NCBI GenBank assembly: GCA_902812435.1
Contig: CADDZA010000009.1
Span: 1-37,078, forward strand
DNA: 37,078 bases
Reading direction: 5' to 3'
Source: Clostridia bacterium
GTDB taxonomy: Bacteria > Bacillota > DSM-12270 > Thermacetogeniales > Thermacetogeniaceae
A model generated the notes under the pieces. The model searched no databases. It was not told the DNA's origin and saw nothing but the letters and a program-made list of their open reading frames with translations. How positions within the stretch are numbered: the stretch's first letter is position 1; every line of letters begins with the position of its first letter. Shown piece by piece: positions 32,026-37,078 of this stretch. A program made the translations under genes and the position numbers.

Positions 32026-32667
32026 TTATTCCGGTTCCTCCGGGCGGAGGCTCCACAGCCGGTAGATGCAATCGTACGGAGGCCTTTCGGAAACGAAGGA
32101 AGGCCCCGGCCCCAGCCGGGGAAGCCCCCTGCAGGGCATTTCACCGCCACCGGGAAGTTCCGCCTCTCTCTCCACCTTCTCCGCCAGCAGCAGGAGGGAG
32201 CGGATGCCCTGCATGTCGTGGGGCACGTCCAGGTGCGAGCCGTCGGTGAAGACCAGCCTCGTCCGCATCTCCTCGTGCCCGTTCCGGGCGGCAGTTGTTC
32301 TCCCTCTGCTGCCGGAAGGCAGGCGGTTGAAACCGGCGATCTTTGATTTCACCACGTAGGCCCGGGTCCCGTCATCCTTGAACCTGGCATACCTGGCGTG
32401 CACCGGAACCATGACGAGGCCGGGGCGCATGGGAATGGGAAGGGCGTAACAGCGCCCGCAGATGGTCGAGTACTTATCCCGGGCAGCCCGCAGGTCGATG
32501 GTAAAGACCCGGGCAATCCTGCGGAGCAGTGTTTTCGTTCGCAAGGGGCTGTACAGGCTGCGCCGGTTTACCAGACGAATCTCCGTCCCGTTGCTGCTGT
32601 CCCTTCCGTAAACCGGCACCAGGCCGATGAGCTGCGGCCAGATCTCTCGGAAATCAACTTTGTCCAA
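32026..32667 (-). CDS. Conserved protein of unknown function, possibly ComK-like
   Basis: The 213-residue product starts at TTG 32665-32667, 9 bases after GGAGG on the minus strand; upstream in-frame ATGs lack a ribosome site. It is basic, with a central region NRRSLYSPLRTKTLLRRIAR, then CGRCYALPIPMRPGLVMVPV and VHARYARFKDDGTRAYVV, and a later strand RLVFTDGSHLDVPHDMQGI. The order 'basic segment, short Cys-containing motif, P-V-rich strand, then F-x-DG-x-x-L-x-V-P' loosely recalls ComK competence regulators. This similarity is weak. It is the last gene of the minus-strand run after the amidase, 55 bases downstream of it. It is a real gene by coding quality, but its function is uncertain. Confidence 0.55.
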   Translation of the reverse strand: MDKVDFREIWPQLIGLVPVYGRDSSNGTEIRLVNRRSLYSPLRTKTLLRRIARVFTIDLRAARDKYSTICGRCYALPIPMRPGLVMVPVHARYARFKDDGTRAYVVKSKIAGFNRLPSGSRGRTTAARNGHEEMRTRLVFTDGSHLDVPHDMQGIRSLLLLAEKVEREAELPGGGEMPCRGLPRLGPGPSFVSERPPYDCIYRLWSLRPEEPE

Positions 32668-32722
32668 TAGTTTCCACCTCCGGTGCTGTTTTTCCTGATC
32701 ATAAACCAAACATATGTTCGTG

Positions 32723-33313
32723 TCAAGTCGTGGGCTCCCCGTCCCCGGCCACGACGATCGCCTCAAAACCGGCGGCCCTCAGCCTCCCGGCAAGAACCTC
32801 GGCGTTCTCCCGCACCGAAAAGACTCCTGCCTGGACGCGGTAGATCTTTGCGGGCTGGGTGCGGGGTGCTGTATCCTCCGCCTCCCCTATAAGGCTGCGC
32901 AGCCTTTCCATGTCCAGGAAGCGCCCGGGGCAGTCGGTCGCCGCCCCCGGCACCTCCCGGTGTCCCAGCATGTTTGCGGCGGGAATCCCGAAACGCTGCT
33001 GCAGGCTGCGGACCAGGTTTTCCAGGGCGCCTTCCTGCAGCGGGAGCGGGGGGTGGTTGTTGAGGTTTCCCAGGACGGCAACCCCGATCCCCTTGAAGTT
33101 CATTCCGGCAGCCTTGCAGTGCGCCCCGGGCAGGTCGAGGCTCCTCCCCGGCACCACCCTCCCGTCCCGCTCGATCACGTAGTGGTAGCCGATGTCCCGC
33201 CACCCCAGGGAAAGGTGGTAGCGGCGCACCTGTTCGGTATCTTTTTCTTCGGCTCCGGTGTGGTGGACGATGATGTGCGTCCAGTTACGTTCACCCACAG
33301 GCTTCACCTCCAT
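32723..33313 (-). CDS. N-acetylmuramoyl-L-alanine amidase (amidase_2/PGRP) with SPOR domain
   Basis: The 196-residue protein cuts the muramic acid-L-Ala bond of peptidoglycan. The amidase_2 fold is shown by THIIVHHTGAEEKDTEQVRR (Zn ligand His), IGYHYVIERDGRVVPGR, GAHCKAAGMNFKGIGVAVLG and GHREVPGAATDCPGRF (final Zn ligands His and Cys). Residues about 150-190 form a SPOR-like repeat (IYRVQAGVFSVRENAEVLAG, RLRAAGFEAIVV), which binds denuded glycan strands. No signal peptide is visible. ATG at 33313 is chosen; the longer frame to 33454 runs into the GC-rich repeat. It follows the DUF1659-DUF2922-YvrJ genes. Confidence 0.88.
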   Translation of the reverse strand: MEVKPVGERNWTHIIVHHTGAEEKDTEQVRRYHLSLGWRDIGYHYVIERDGRVVPGRSLDLPGAHCKAAGMNFKGIGVAVLGNLNNHPPLPLQEGALENLVRSLQQRFGIPAANMLGHREVPGAATDCPGRFLDMERLRSLIGEAEDTAPRTQPAKIYRVQAGVFSVRENAEVLAGRLRAAGFEAIVVAGDGEPTT

Positions 33314-33353
33314 ATCTTTATCGGCTTTCGACAGGGCTTGTTTCCGTCCGGCT

Positions 33354-33394
33354 GCGGGCGTCGGGTGCCGGGTGCCCTCAGGGCGCGGGCGCGG
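33354..33394. repeat. GC-rich intergenic repeat, copy 1
   Basis: 41 bases with 38 identical to 33684-33724 (GCGGGCG, then CGGGTGCCGGGTGCCC, then GGGCGCGGGCGCGG). It covers the end of the yvrJ frame, whose last residues (HAAAPAP) and stop come from it, and a related core recurs at 29930. Confidence 0.8.
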
Positions 33395-33611
33395 CCGCAT
33401 GGCCGGTTTCTGCGTACCCCGGGAAAACGGCTTCACCGCCCCCGGAAGATTCAACGAAGCCCGGAACCTTCAGACAGACCGCCAGCACCTGTTCCAGGCG
33501 GTTGATCGCCCCGGTCAGGGCGTCCAGCTTCTTCTCCACCCGTACCAGCAGGTAGATGGCCACCACCATCGGAAATCCGTAGTTGCCGATCTGCACCAGC
33601 ATGTCCTGCAC
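33378..33611 (-). CDS. YvrJ family small protein
   Basis: The 77-residue protein begins at GTG 33609-33611, behind AAAGGAGG with 8-base spacing. Its single helix region MLVQIGNYGFPMVVAIYLLVRVEKKLDALTGAI matches the YvrJ family (short membrane segment followed by an amphipathic helix). Its function is unknown. The extra C-terminal part after about residue 50 (ESSGGGEAVFPGYAET...) looks non-conserved, and the end is within the GC-rich repeat, suggesting that the repeat insertion changed the natural stop. Confidence 0.8.
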   Translation of the reverse strand: MQDMLVQIGNYGFPMVVAIYLLVRVEKKLDALTGAINRLEQVLAVCLKVPGFVESSGGGEAVFPGYAETGHAAAPAP

Positions 33612-33683
33612 CTGTATTCCCTCCTTTCTATCGGCGCTCTGCTGCCGTTTCACAGCCCCGGCCCGCAGAAGCGGCCCCCTGCC

Positions 33684-33724
33684 GCGGGCGCCGGGTGCCG
33701 GGTGCCCTTTGGGCGCGGGCGCGG
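33684..33724. repeat. GC-rich intergenic repeat, copy 2
   Basis: The second copy of the 41-base repeat lies between DUF2922 and yvrJ on the minus strand. Copies differ at three positions. The 90 bases on either side hold no gene. Confidence 0.8.
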
Positions 33725-33813
33725 TGCGCCGTCAAATTTATGAAAGGGGCCTGCCAGCCGCAGCTACGGGATATGCCCGCCCGGCCGGCAGGCCCCGGTC
33801 CATTGACTGACCA

Positions 33814-34035
33814 TTAAACCGTGATCACATCGGTGGTCTCCCTGCTGACGATCTGAGCGCCGAGAATTGCCGTGGCATTACCCGTCCTTGATGTGAAGAC
33901 ATTCTTGGACAGGATGGTGTTCATGGCGGCGTTCACCTGATCAGGAGTCAGGTCCGGCCTGGGGTCCGGCACGGAGAGCCGCATCCTTCCCCCGCCGGCG
34001 GTCTGGAAGACCAGCACCAGTGTCTTGCTCAGCAT
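33814..34035 (-). CDS. DUF2922 family protein
   Basis: The 73-residue product has the DUF2922 pattern: KTLVLVFQTAGGGRMRLSVP, then DPRPDLTPDQVNAAMNTILSKNVF and a final AQIVSRETTDVITV. GGAGG lies 9 bases before ATG 34035. The function is unknown. It follows DUF1659 in a compact run that is common in Clostridia and Bacilli near YvrJ and amidase genes. Confidence 0.9.
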   Translation of the reverse strand: MLSKTLVLVFQTAGGGRMRLSVPDPRPDLTPDQVNAAMNTILSKNVFTSRTGNATAILGAQIVSRETTDVITV

Positions 34036-34080
34036 TTAAGTTCACCTCCTCTCCGGTTTTGAGTCCGCCTTTTCAGGCTC

Positions 34081-34305
34081 CTAGACGGCGATCAGTTCCA
34101 GCTCGTTTACCCTCTGGACGGCGTTGACCGGGTTCGCCTGCAGCCCGGCGAGGGCCTGCCCCACGGCATGTACGTCCTCATCCGGGGCTTCCGCCTTCAC
34201 GTTGCGGAAGGAACGGGTGCGGAGCACCGGGTTGCCGTTGGCGTCGGTGCCGGTCTGAACCACGATCTGGAGTATAGAGCTCACGGGTACGGCGTTTACG
34301 GCCAT
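34081..34305 (-). CDS. DUF1659 family protein
   Basis: The 74-residue protein starts [20 protein letters not shown], then [20 protein letters not shown] and [20 protein letters not shown], fitting the DUF1659 family closely. ATG at 34305 gives the family's usual MAV start, although a GTG at 34314 is also possible after AGAGGAG. It is the first gene of the DUF1659-DUF2922-YvrJ-amidase run. Confidence 0.9.
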   Translation of the reverse strand: MAVNAVPVSSILQIVVQTGTDANGNPVLRTRSFRNVKAEAPDEDVHAVGQALAGLQANPVNAVQRVNELELIAV

Positions 34306-34397
34306 TAGAGTCACATCCTCTCCTCTTTTGTGCGGTAACCCTGTCGGGGTTCCCGCTGCGATTTCATTTTAAAGGGGGGTGCCGCCGGCGGGCAAAA

Positions 34398-34418
34398 ACC
34401 GCATCTCTCGAATGCGGT
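34398..34418. other. Hairpin upstream of the DUF1659 gene
   Basis: ACCGCAT (34398-34404), 7-base loop, ATGCGGT (34412-34418), a perfect stem in the 312-base gap between DUF1659 and the GerM gene. Other sequence in the gap holds no gene; a GTGAGGGGGTAGCCCC run lies at about 34492-34508. Confidence 0.4.
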
Positions 34419-34554
34419 GGGTGATCCCGGGGCGAATTTTAGAAATGCAGAGGTTTCTGGAAGGCCGCCAGAAAAGGCTTCAGAATGGAGGGGTGAGGGG
34501 GTAGCCCCTATACGGGCGGGAAACGAGATAAGGTGCGAATTTGAAAAATGAGAA

Positions 34555-34579
34555 GGCCGGGCACCCCTCCATCCCGGCC
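34555..34579 (-). terminator. Terminator of the GerM lipoprotein gene
   Basis: GGCCGGG (34555-34561), 11-base loop, CCCGGCC (34573-34579). On the minus strand it lies 38 bases after the stop and is followed by TTCTCATTTTTC, a weak U-run. Confidence 0.65.
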
Positions 34580-34617
34580 GAATTTCACAAATACCACTTT
34601 TTTTATTTTTTCTCCGG

Positions 34618-35193
34618 TTATTTTTTCACCATGTTCCAGTCGGGGGAGATGGGCCCGGTGATGTCGATGTGCCACACCAGGCTCTCCTGCTTCTTCCCCT
34701 CCACCAGGAACTGCACCTGCTTAATGCCGGGAACCTGCGCAAGGGAGTTGACGACCGAGTAAATGGTCATCGCCTCGCCGGAGGAACCGCCCCAGTGTTT
34801 GGTCTGTATTTCCCTGGAGAAATCCACGTAGGCCACTCCGTTCTCCACTCTGATTGAAAGTAGTCTGGCTTCGGGCGGAATCGTCCTGCTCAGGGCCGGG
34901 TTGCGCGGCCCCTTGATCAATTCCTCTACAATCACTTGCTCGATCGGCTTGTGGTCCTTGACCACTTCCCTCCCTTCAGGCACCAGGTACATGGCCTCTT
35001 TGTCCCCGAAGTAGAGGGTCACCTTTTCCTTCGTTTCTTTGGATTCGGTGGTGATCTGCGGCCTGTTTGTGTTCTGCGGCTTCGTGCGTTCCGACGCCTT
35101 GCTGCCGCAACCCCCGGCTGCAAGGAACAGGGCCAGCACCACCAGGAACACCGCAGTTACCGGCCCGGACAGGCCTTTTCTTTTAACCGGCAT
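34618..35193 (-). CDS. Lipoprotein with GerMN domain (sporulation/germination type)
   Basis: The 191-residue product has a basic start, a hydrophobic segment (GPVTAVFLVVLALFLAAGGC) ending in a likely lipobox Cys, a low-complexity Lys/Thr/Ser linker, and a GerMN domain (VTLYFGDKEAMYLVPEGREV, then VIVEELIKGPRNPALSRTIP, VENGVAYVDFSREIQ and MTIYSVVNSLAQVPGIKQVQ). GerM-type lipoproteins act in spore cortex or germination in Bacillus. ATG at 35193 is preferred because AAGGGGG lies 8 bases upstream; TTG at 35199 is too near. An extended -10 promoter lies 53 bases upstream. Confidence 0.9.
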   Translation of the reverse strand: MPVKRKGLSGPVTAVFLVVLALFLAAGGCGSKASERTKPQNTNRPQITTESKETKEKVTLYFGDKEAMYLVPEGREVVKDHKPIEQVIVEELIKGPRNPALSRTIPPEARLLSIRVENGVAYVDFSREIQTKHWGGSSGEAMTIYSVVNSLAQVPGIKQVQFLVEGKKQESLVWHIDITGPISPDWNMVKK

Positions 35194-35245
35194 CTTCAAT
35201 TCCCCCTTCGACAGGCGCCTTTTTGCGCCTGCAGGTTCTGATAAC

Positions 35246-35254
35246 AGTATAACA
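35246..35254 (-). promoter_or_regulatory. Extended -10 promoter of the GerM gene
   Basis: On the minus strand the sequence reads TGT directly before TATACT, an extended -10 (TGnTATACT). A 7-bp hairpin, CAGGCGC/GCGCCTG (35212-35231), lies between it and the ribosome site. Confidence 0.5.
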
Positions 35255-35527
35255 TGAGTCTTTCAAAGATATCTGTTTTTTATTCGCCGGGTGCTCAGGC
35301 TGTGTAAAATTTCAGTAGGTGAAAGAAGGGGGTTATCTCCTTAAAAAAGAAAGAGACCTCGTCACAAAAAATCAAAGGCTTTGAAGAGGCTGAGCCTTAA
35401 AGAAAATATCTCTATAGCGGAGTTAATCCGCCGGGGTATAGACGATATCTGTCCAGGCTTCTACGAGGGCAATAAAAGCTCCCGGAGGCAGATTTAGCCT
35501 AGAGACAGCGCCTATGCCGGGTACACA
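35255..35527. other. Gene-free region rich in small hairpins
   Basis: No coding frame is supported. Hairpins include AAGGCT/AGCCTT (about 35380-35400) and GCGGA/TCCGC (about 35416-35430). I tested it by eye against c-di-GMP, c-di-AMP and cobalamin riboswitch patterns without convincing agreement. The region lies between the S8 terminator and the GerM promoter. Confidence 0.35.
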
Positions 35528-35569
35528 CAAAGAAGCCCCGGGTCTTTGGCAAGAGCCGGGGCTTCTTTG
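35528..35569 (-). terminator. Strong terminator after the subtilase gene
   Basis: CAAAGAAGCCCCGG (35528-35541) pairs perfectly with CCGGGGCTTCTTTG (35556-35569), loop 14 bases. On the minus strand it lies 46 bases after the stop of the protease; the TTCTTT of its own arm acts as the U-rich part. It may work in both directions. Confidence 0.8.
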
Positions 35570-35615
35570 CTACGCTTCGGAAAGCGAGCTTTTGACGTCC
35601 TACTCGACTTCCCCG

Positions 35616-36932
35616 TTAATGCACAGCGTTGTAGGCGTTAGCCCGCCCATGAGCCCAGTAGGTACCGGTTCCCTGTATCCGGTCGGCAGTATCCTCAATA
35701 CGGGACCTTACAGCAAGGTTGCTGGTGCCGTACTTGGAAGCCCAGACCAGCGCCGCAACGCCAGATACATGCGGCGTAGCCATCGAGGTGCCGTCCAGTG
35801 TACCATACCCCGCAATTCCCAGATAGTTGTCGATGACGCTTGGGTGGTTTGGCAACGTTGAGTAAATGCCTACACCTGGAGCCGCCATGTCAACCCATTT
35901 TCCGTAGGTAGAAAAACCTGCTTTCAAGTCGTTCGCGTCCGTAGCTGCGACGGCTATGCAGTTTCTGTAGTAAGCAGGGTACGTGGGTTTACAGTTGCCA
36001 TCGTTGCCTGCTGCGGCCACCAGCACCGCACCCTTGGACCAGGCATAGTTGACCGCCTGTTCAAGTGTCCTGGAGGGGCGCGTGCCGCACAGGCTCATGT
36101 TGATCACCTTGGCACCGTTATCCGCCGCCCACACGATCCCCTCGATAACCCAGCTGTAGTATCCGTTCCCCGTGTCGTTGAGAATCTTCACGTTCAAAAG
36201 CGAAGCATTGTAGGCCACGCCGGCGATGCCCAACCAGTTGTTTCCAGCGGCGGCAGCGATTCCAGCCACGTGAGTCCCGTGTCCGAACATATCGTCAACC
36301 GTCGAACTGTCCGTAAAATTTACGTTGGCCACTATTTTGGCCGCCAGGTCCTCGTGGTCCTGGTCAATGCCGGTATCCAGAACGGCAATCTTCACCGCAG
36401 GAGCGCCGGTGGTGATGTCCCATGCTTCCGGCGCGTCGATATCCGCGTCAGGCTTGCCGCCGGTCTGGCCGGTGTTGTTCATGTCCCACTGCCTGGAAAA
36501 GTAAGGGTCGTTTGGGATGCCGATGGCCTTCGCCGCATAGTCCGGCTCAGCGTACTCCACCGTTCCTTCACTTTTGTATGCCTCCACTTTTTCCTCTACC
36601 TTCCCAGTCTGCACCTGCACCACCTGGACGTCCAGGGCAGGAATTTCTTTGATCACTTTGCCGCCGTGCCTGGCGTGTACCCTTTCCTTCTCTGCCTTGC
36701 TCACGCCCGACTTAAACTTCACCAGAACCCGATCCGGCGCAAACCCGTCCCGGTTGCTTCCCTCGGTAGGGCCGGCCGCCGTCAGCGCGGGTACTCCTGA
36801 GATGATCAGGCTTAAGACCAGGCTGAAAAAAATGAAAAAGCGCTTCCAGTTCGTAACAACCACCCCCATCGAAAATTTCTTGCTCGCAAGACAGACTGCT
36901 TCTTCGGTCAAAGAGGATTGCCTCTCCGGCAA
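35616..36932 (-). CDS. Secreted S8 subtilisin-like serine protease (thermitase type)
   Basis: This protein of about 438 residues has a signal peptide (KRFFIFFSLVLSLIISGVPA) after an unusually long charged N-region. Then comes an N-terminal prodomain of the fervidolysin/I9 kind (DRVLVKFKSGVSKAEKERVH), followed by the catalytic triad Asp in VKIAVLDTGIDQDHED, His in MFGHGTHVAGIAAA, and Ser in DGTSMATPHVSGVAAL. The oxyanion Asn is in AAAGNDGNC. All three active residues are intact, so it should be an active extracellular protease. The TTG at 36932 lies 6 bases after AAAGGAGG. An ATG 21 codons later (36869) has no ribosome site. A small open frame precedes it. Confidence 0.93.
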   Translation of the reverse strand: MPERQSSLTEEAVCLASKKFSMGVVVTNWKRFFIFFSLVLSLIISGVPALTAAGPTEGSNRDGFAPDRVLVKFKSGVSKAEKERVHARHGGKVIKEIPALDVQVVQVQTGKVEEKVEAYKSEGTVEYAEPDYAAKAIGIPNDPYFSRQWDMNNTGQTGGKPDADIDAPEAWDITTGAPAVKIAVLDTGIDQDHEDLAAKIVANVNFTDSSTVDDMFGHGTHVAGIAAAAGNNWLGIAGVAYNASLLNVKILNDTGNGYYSWVIEGIVWAADNGAKVINMSLCGTRPSRTLEQAVNYAWSKGAVLVAAAGNDGNCKPTYPAYYRNCIAVAATDANDLKAGFSTYGKWVDMAAPGVGIYSTLPNHPSVIDNYLGIAGYGTLDGTSMATPHVSGVAALVWASKYGTSNLAVRSRIEDTADRIQGTGTYWAHGRANAYNAVH

Positions 36933-36944
36933 CAAACACCTCCT

Positions 36945-37013
36945 TTATCTGTTAAAGTAGTTTCTCGGAAACTCCACTTGCTTGCGGCTAAAGCATATTT
37001 CTAGCCACATCAT
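36945..37013 (-). CDS. Possible 22-residue leader peptide before the subtilase
   Basis: GGAGG (37023-37027 on the minus strand) is followed after 9 bases by ATG ATG and a 22-codon frame (MMWLEICFSRKQVEFPRNYF...) that stops in the ribosome site of the protease gene (AGATAAAGGAGG). The overlap would couple translation of the two. No family is known, so it is a candidate only. Confidence 0.4.
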   Translation of the reverse strand: MMWLEICFSRKQVEFPRNYFNR

Positions 37014-37025
37014 TTGGTTTCACCT

Positions 37026-37070
37026 CCAATATCTTTGGGTGCGTAAAACTACGTAAGAACGAGATATTGG
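37026..37070 (-). promoter_or_regulatory. Hairpin that may mask the leader ribosome site
   Basis: CCAATATCT (37026-37034) and AGATATTGG (37062-37070) form a 9-bp stem with a 27-base loop. On the minus strand the second arm ends in the first bases of the GGAGG that serves the leader peptide, so folding would hide the site. Confidence 0.4.
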
Positions 37071-37078
37071 AAGTTACT

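Noticed and set aside
33314-33454. Longer N-terminus for the amidase (start near 33454)
   Set aside because: The added residues are the translated GC-rich repeat and have no similarity to amidases; the domain begins soon after the ATG at 33313.
35400-35569. Cyclic-di-GMP or cyclic-di-AMP riboswitch on the plus strand
   Set aside because: A few short strings (GGGCAA, GCCGGGT) resemble such aptamers, but the ordered conserved blocks do not fit and no plus-strand gene follows.
1-37078. CRISPR arrays, tRNA or rRNA genes, insertion sequences with a transposase, phage attachment sites
   Set aside because: I saw no regularly spaced repeat-spacer pattern, no cloverleaf with the usual T-loop sequence, no rRNA stretch and no transposase or integrase frame. 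The repeats found are non-coding palindromes or promoters.

Overview
The window looks like chromosomal DNA of an anaerobic, endospore-forming, Gram-positive bacterium of the Clostridia (Peptococcaceae / Desulfotomaculum-Pelotomaculum-Moorella type). This rests on a selenocysteine formate dehydrogenase closely resembling the Moorella FdhA type, a monomeric-type [FeFe] hydrogenase, NfnAB, CsaB, the DUF1659-DUF2922-YvrJ-amidase cassette, a GerM lipoprotein, strong AGGAGG ribosome sites and frequent GTG/TTG starts. Most of the window is GC-rich; about 10.8-15.9 kb is visibly more AT-rich. The species cannot be named from this sequence.

Layout: (1) 1-2.35 kb: the end of a membrane glycosyltransferase-like gene, an M42 aminopeptidase and a Phd/PIN toxin-antitoxin pair. 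(2) 2.47-7.75 kb: a two-gene RND efflux operon behind a near-consensus promoter with a perfect TetR-type operator, followed by a TetR regulator. (3) 7.75-9.0 kb: a decayed AbiEii toxin module with dispersed palindromic repeats. (4) 9.06-10.64 kb: a glutamate-synthase-like FMN protein with an N-terminal Cys cluster, behind four GTATAC palindromes. (5) 10.7-18.4 kb: redox block. fdhA reads through an in-frame TGA with a textbook SECIS hairpin, then hydA, then nfnAB. A 45-bp promoter-bearing direct repeat lies on both sides of fdhA-hydA and directly before nfnAB. (6) 18.46-31.8 kb: cell-envelope block with csaB, a GT4 transferase, a DUF4330 protein, a fused O-antigen-ligase/GT4 protein, fabZ, tagO/wecA, an SH3 protein, hicBA, an HD hydrolase and a second O-antigen-ligase protein with TPRs. 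(7) 32.0-37.1 kb, minus strand: a possible ComK-like protein, amidase-SPOR, YvrJ, DUF2922, DUF1659, a GerM lipoprotein and a secreted subtilase with a possible leader peptide.

How it works together: the redox genes could interconvert formate, H2/CO2, reduced ferredoxin and NAD(P)H. FdhA and HydA together look like a two-gene hydrogen-dependent CO2 reductase or formate hydrogenlyase in which ferredoxin-like subunits are replaced by fused N-terminal FeS domains. The envelope genes start (TagO), elongate (GT4), polymerise or ligate (Wzy/WaaL-like) and pyruvylate (CsaB) a secondary wall polysaccharide.

The most interesting non-gene signals are three repeat families. One is a 37-bp element with GACAT units at 0, +7 and +21, found upstream of tetR, csaB and the TPR-ligase gene, with a degenerate copy before fabZ. 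One is a palindromic repeat containing GGGGACGGTTCTTTTGTC; an inverted pair of it forms the linker of the fused ligase-glycosyltransferase protein. One is a GC-rich repeat, part of which is translated inside the second ligase gene.
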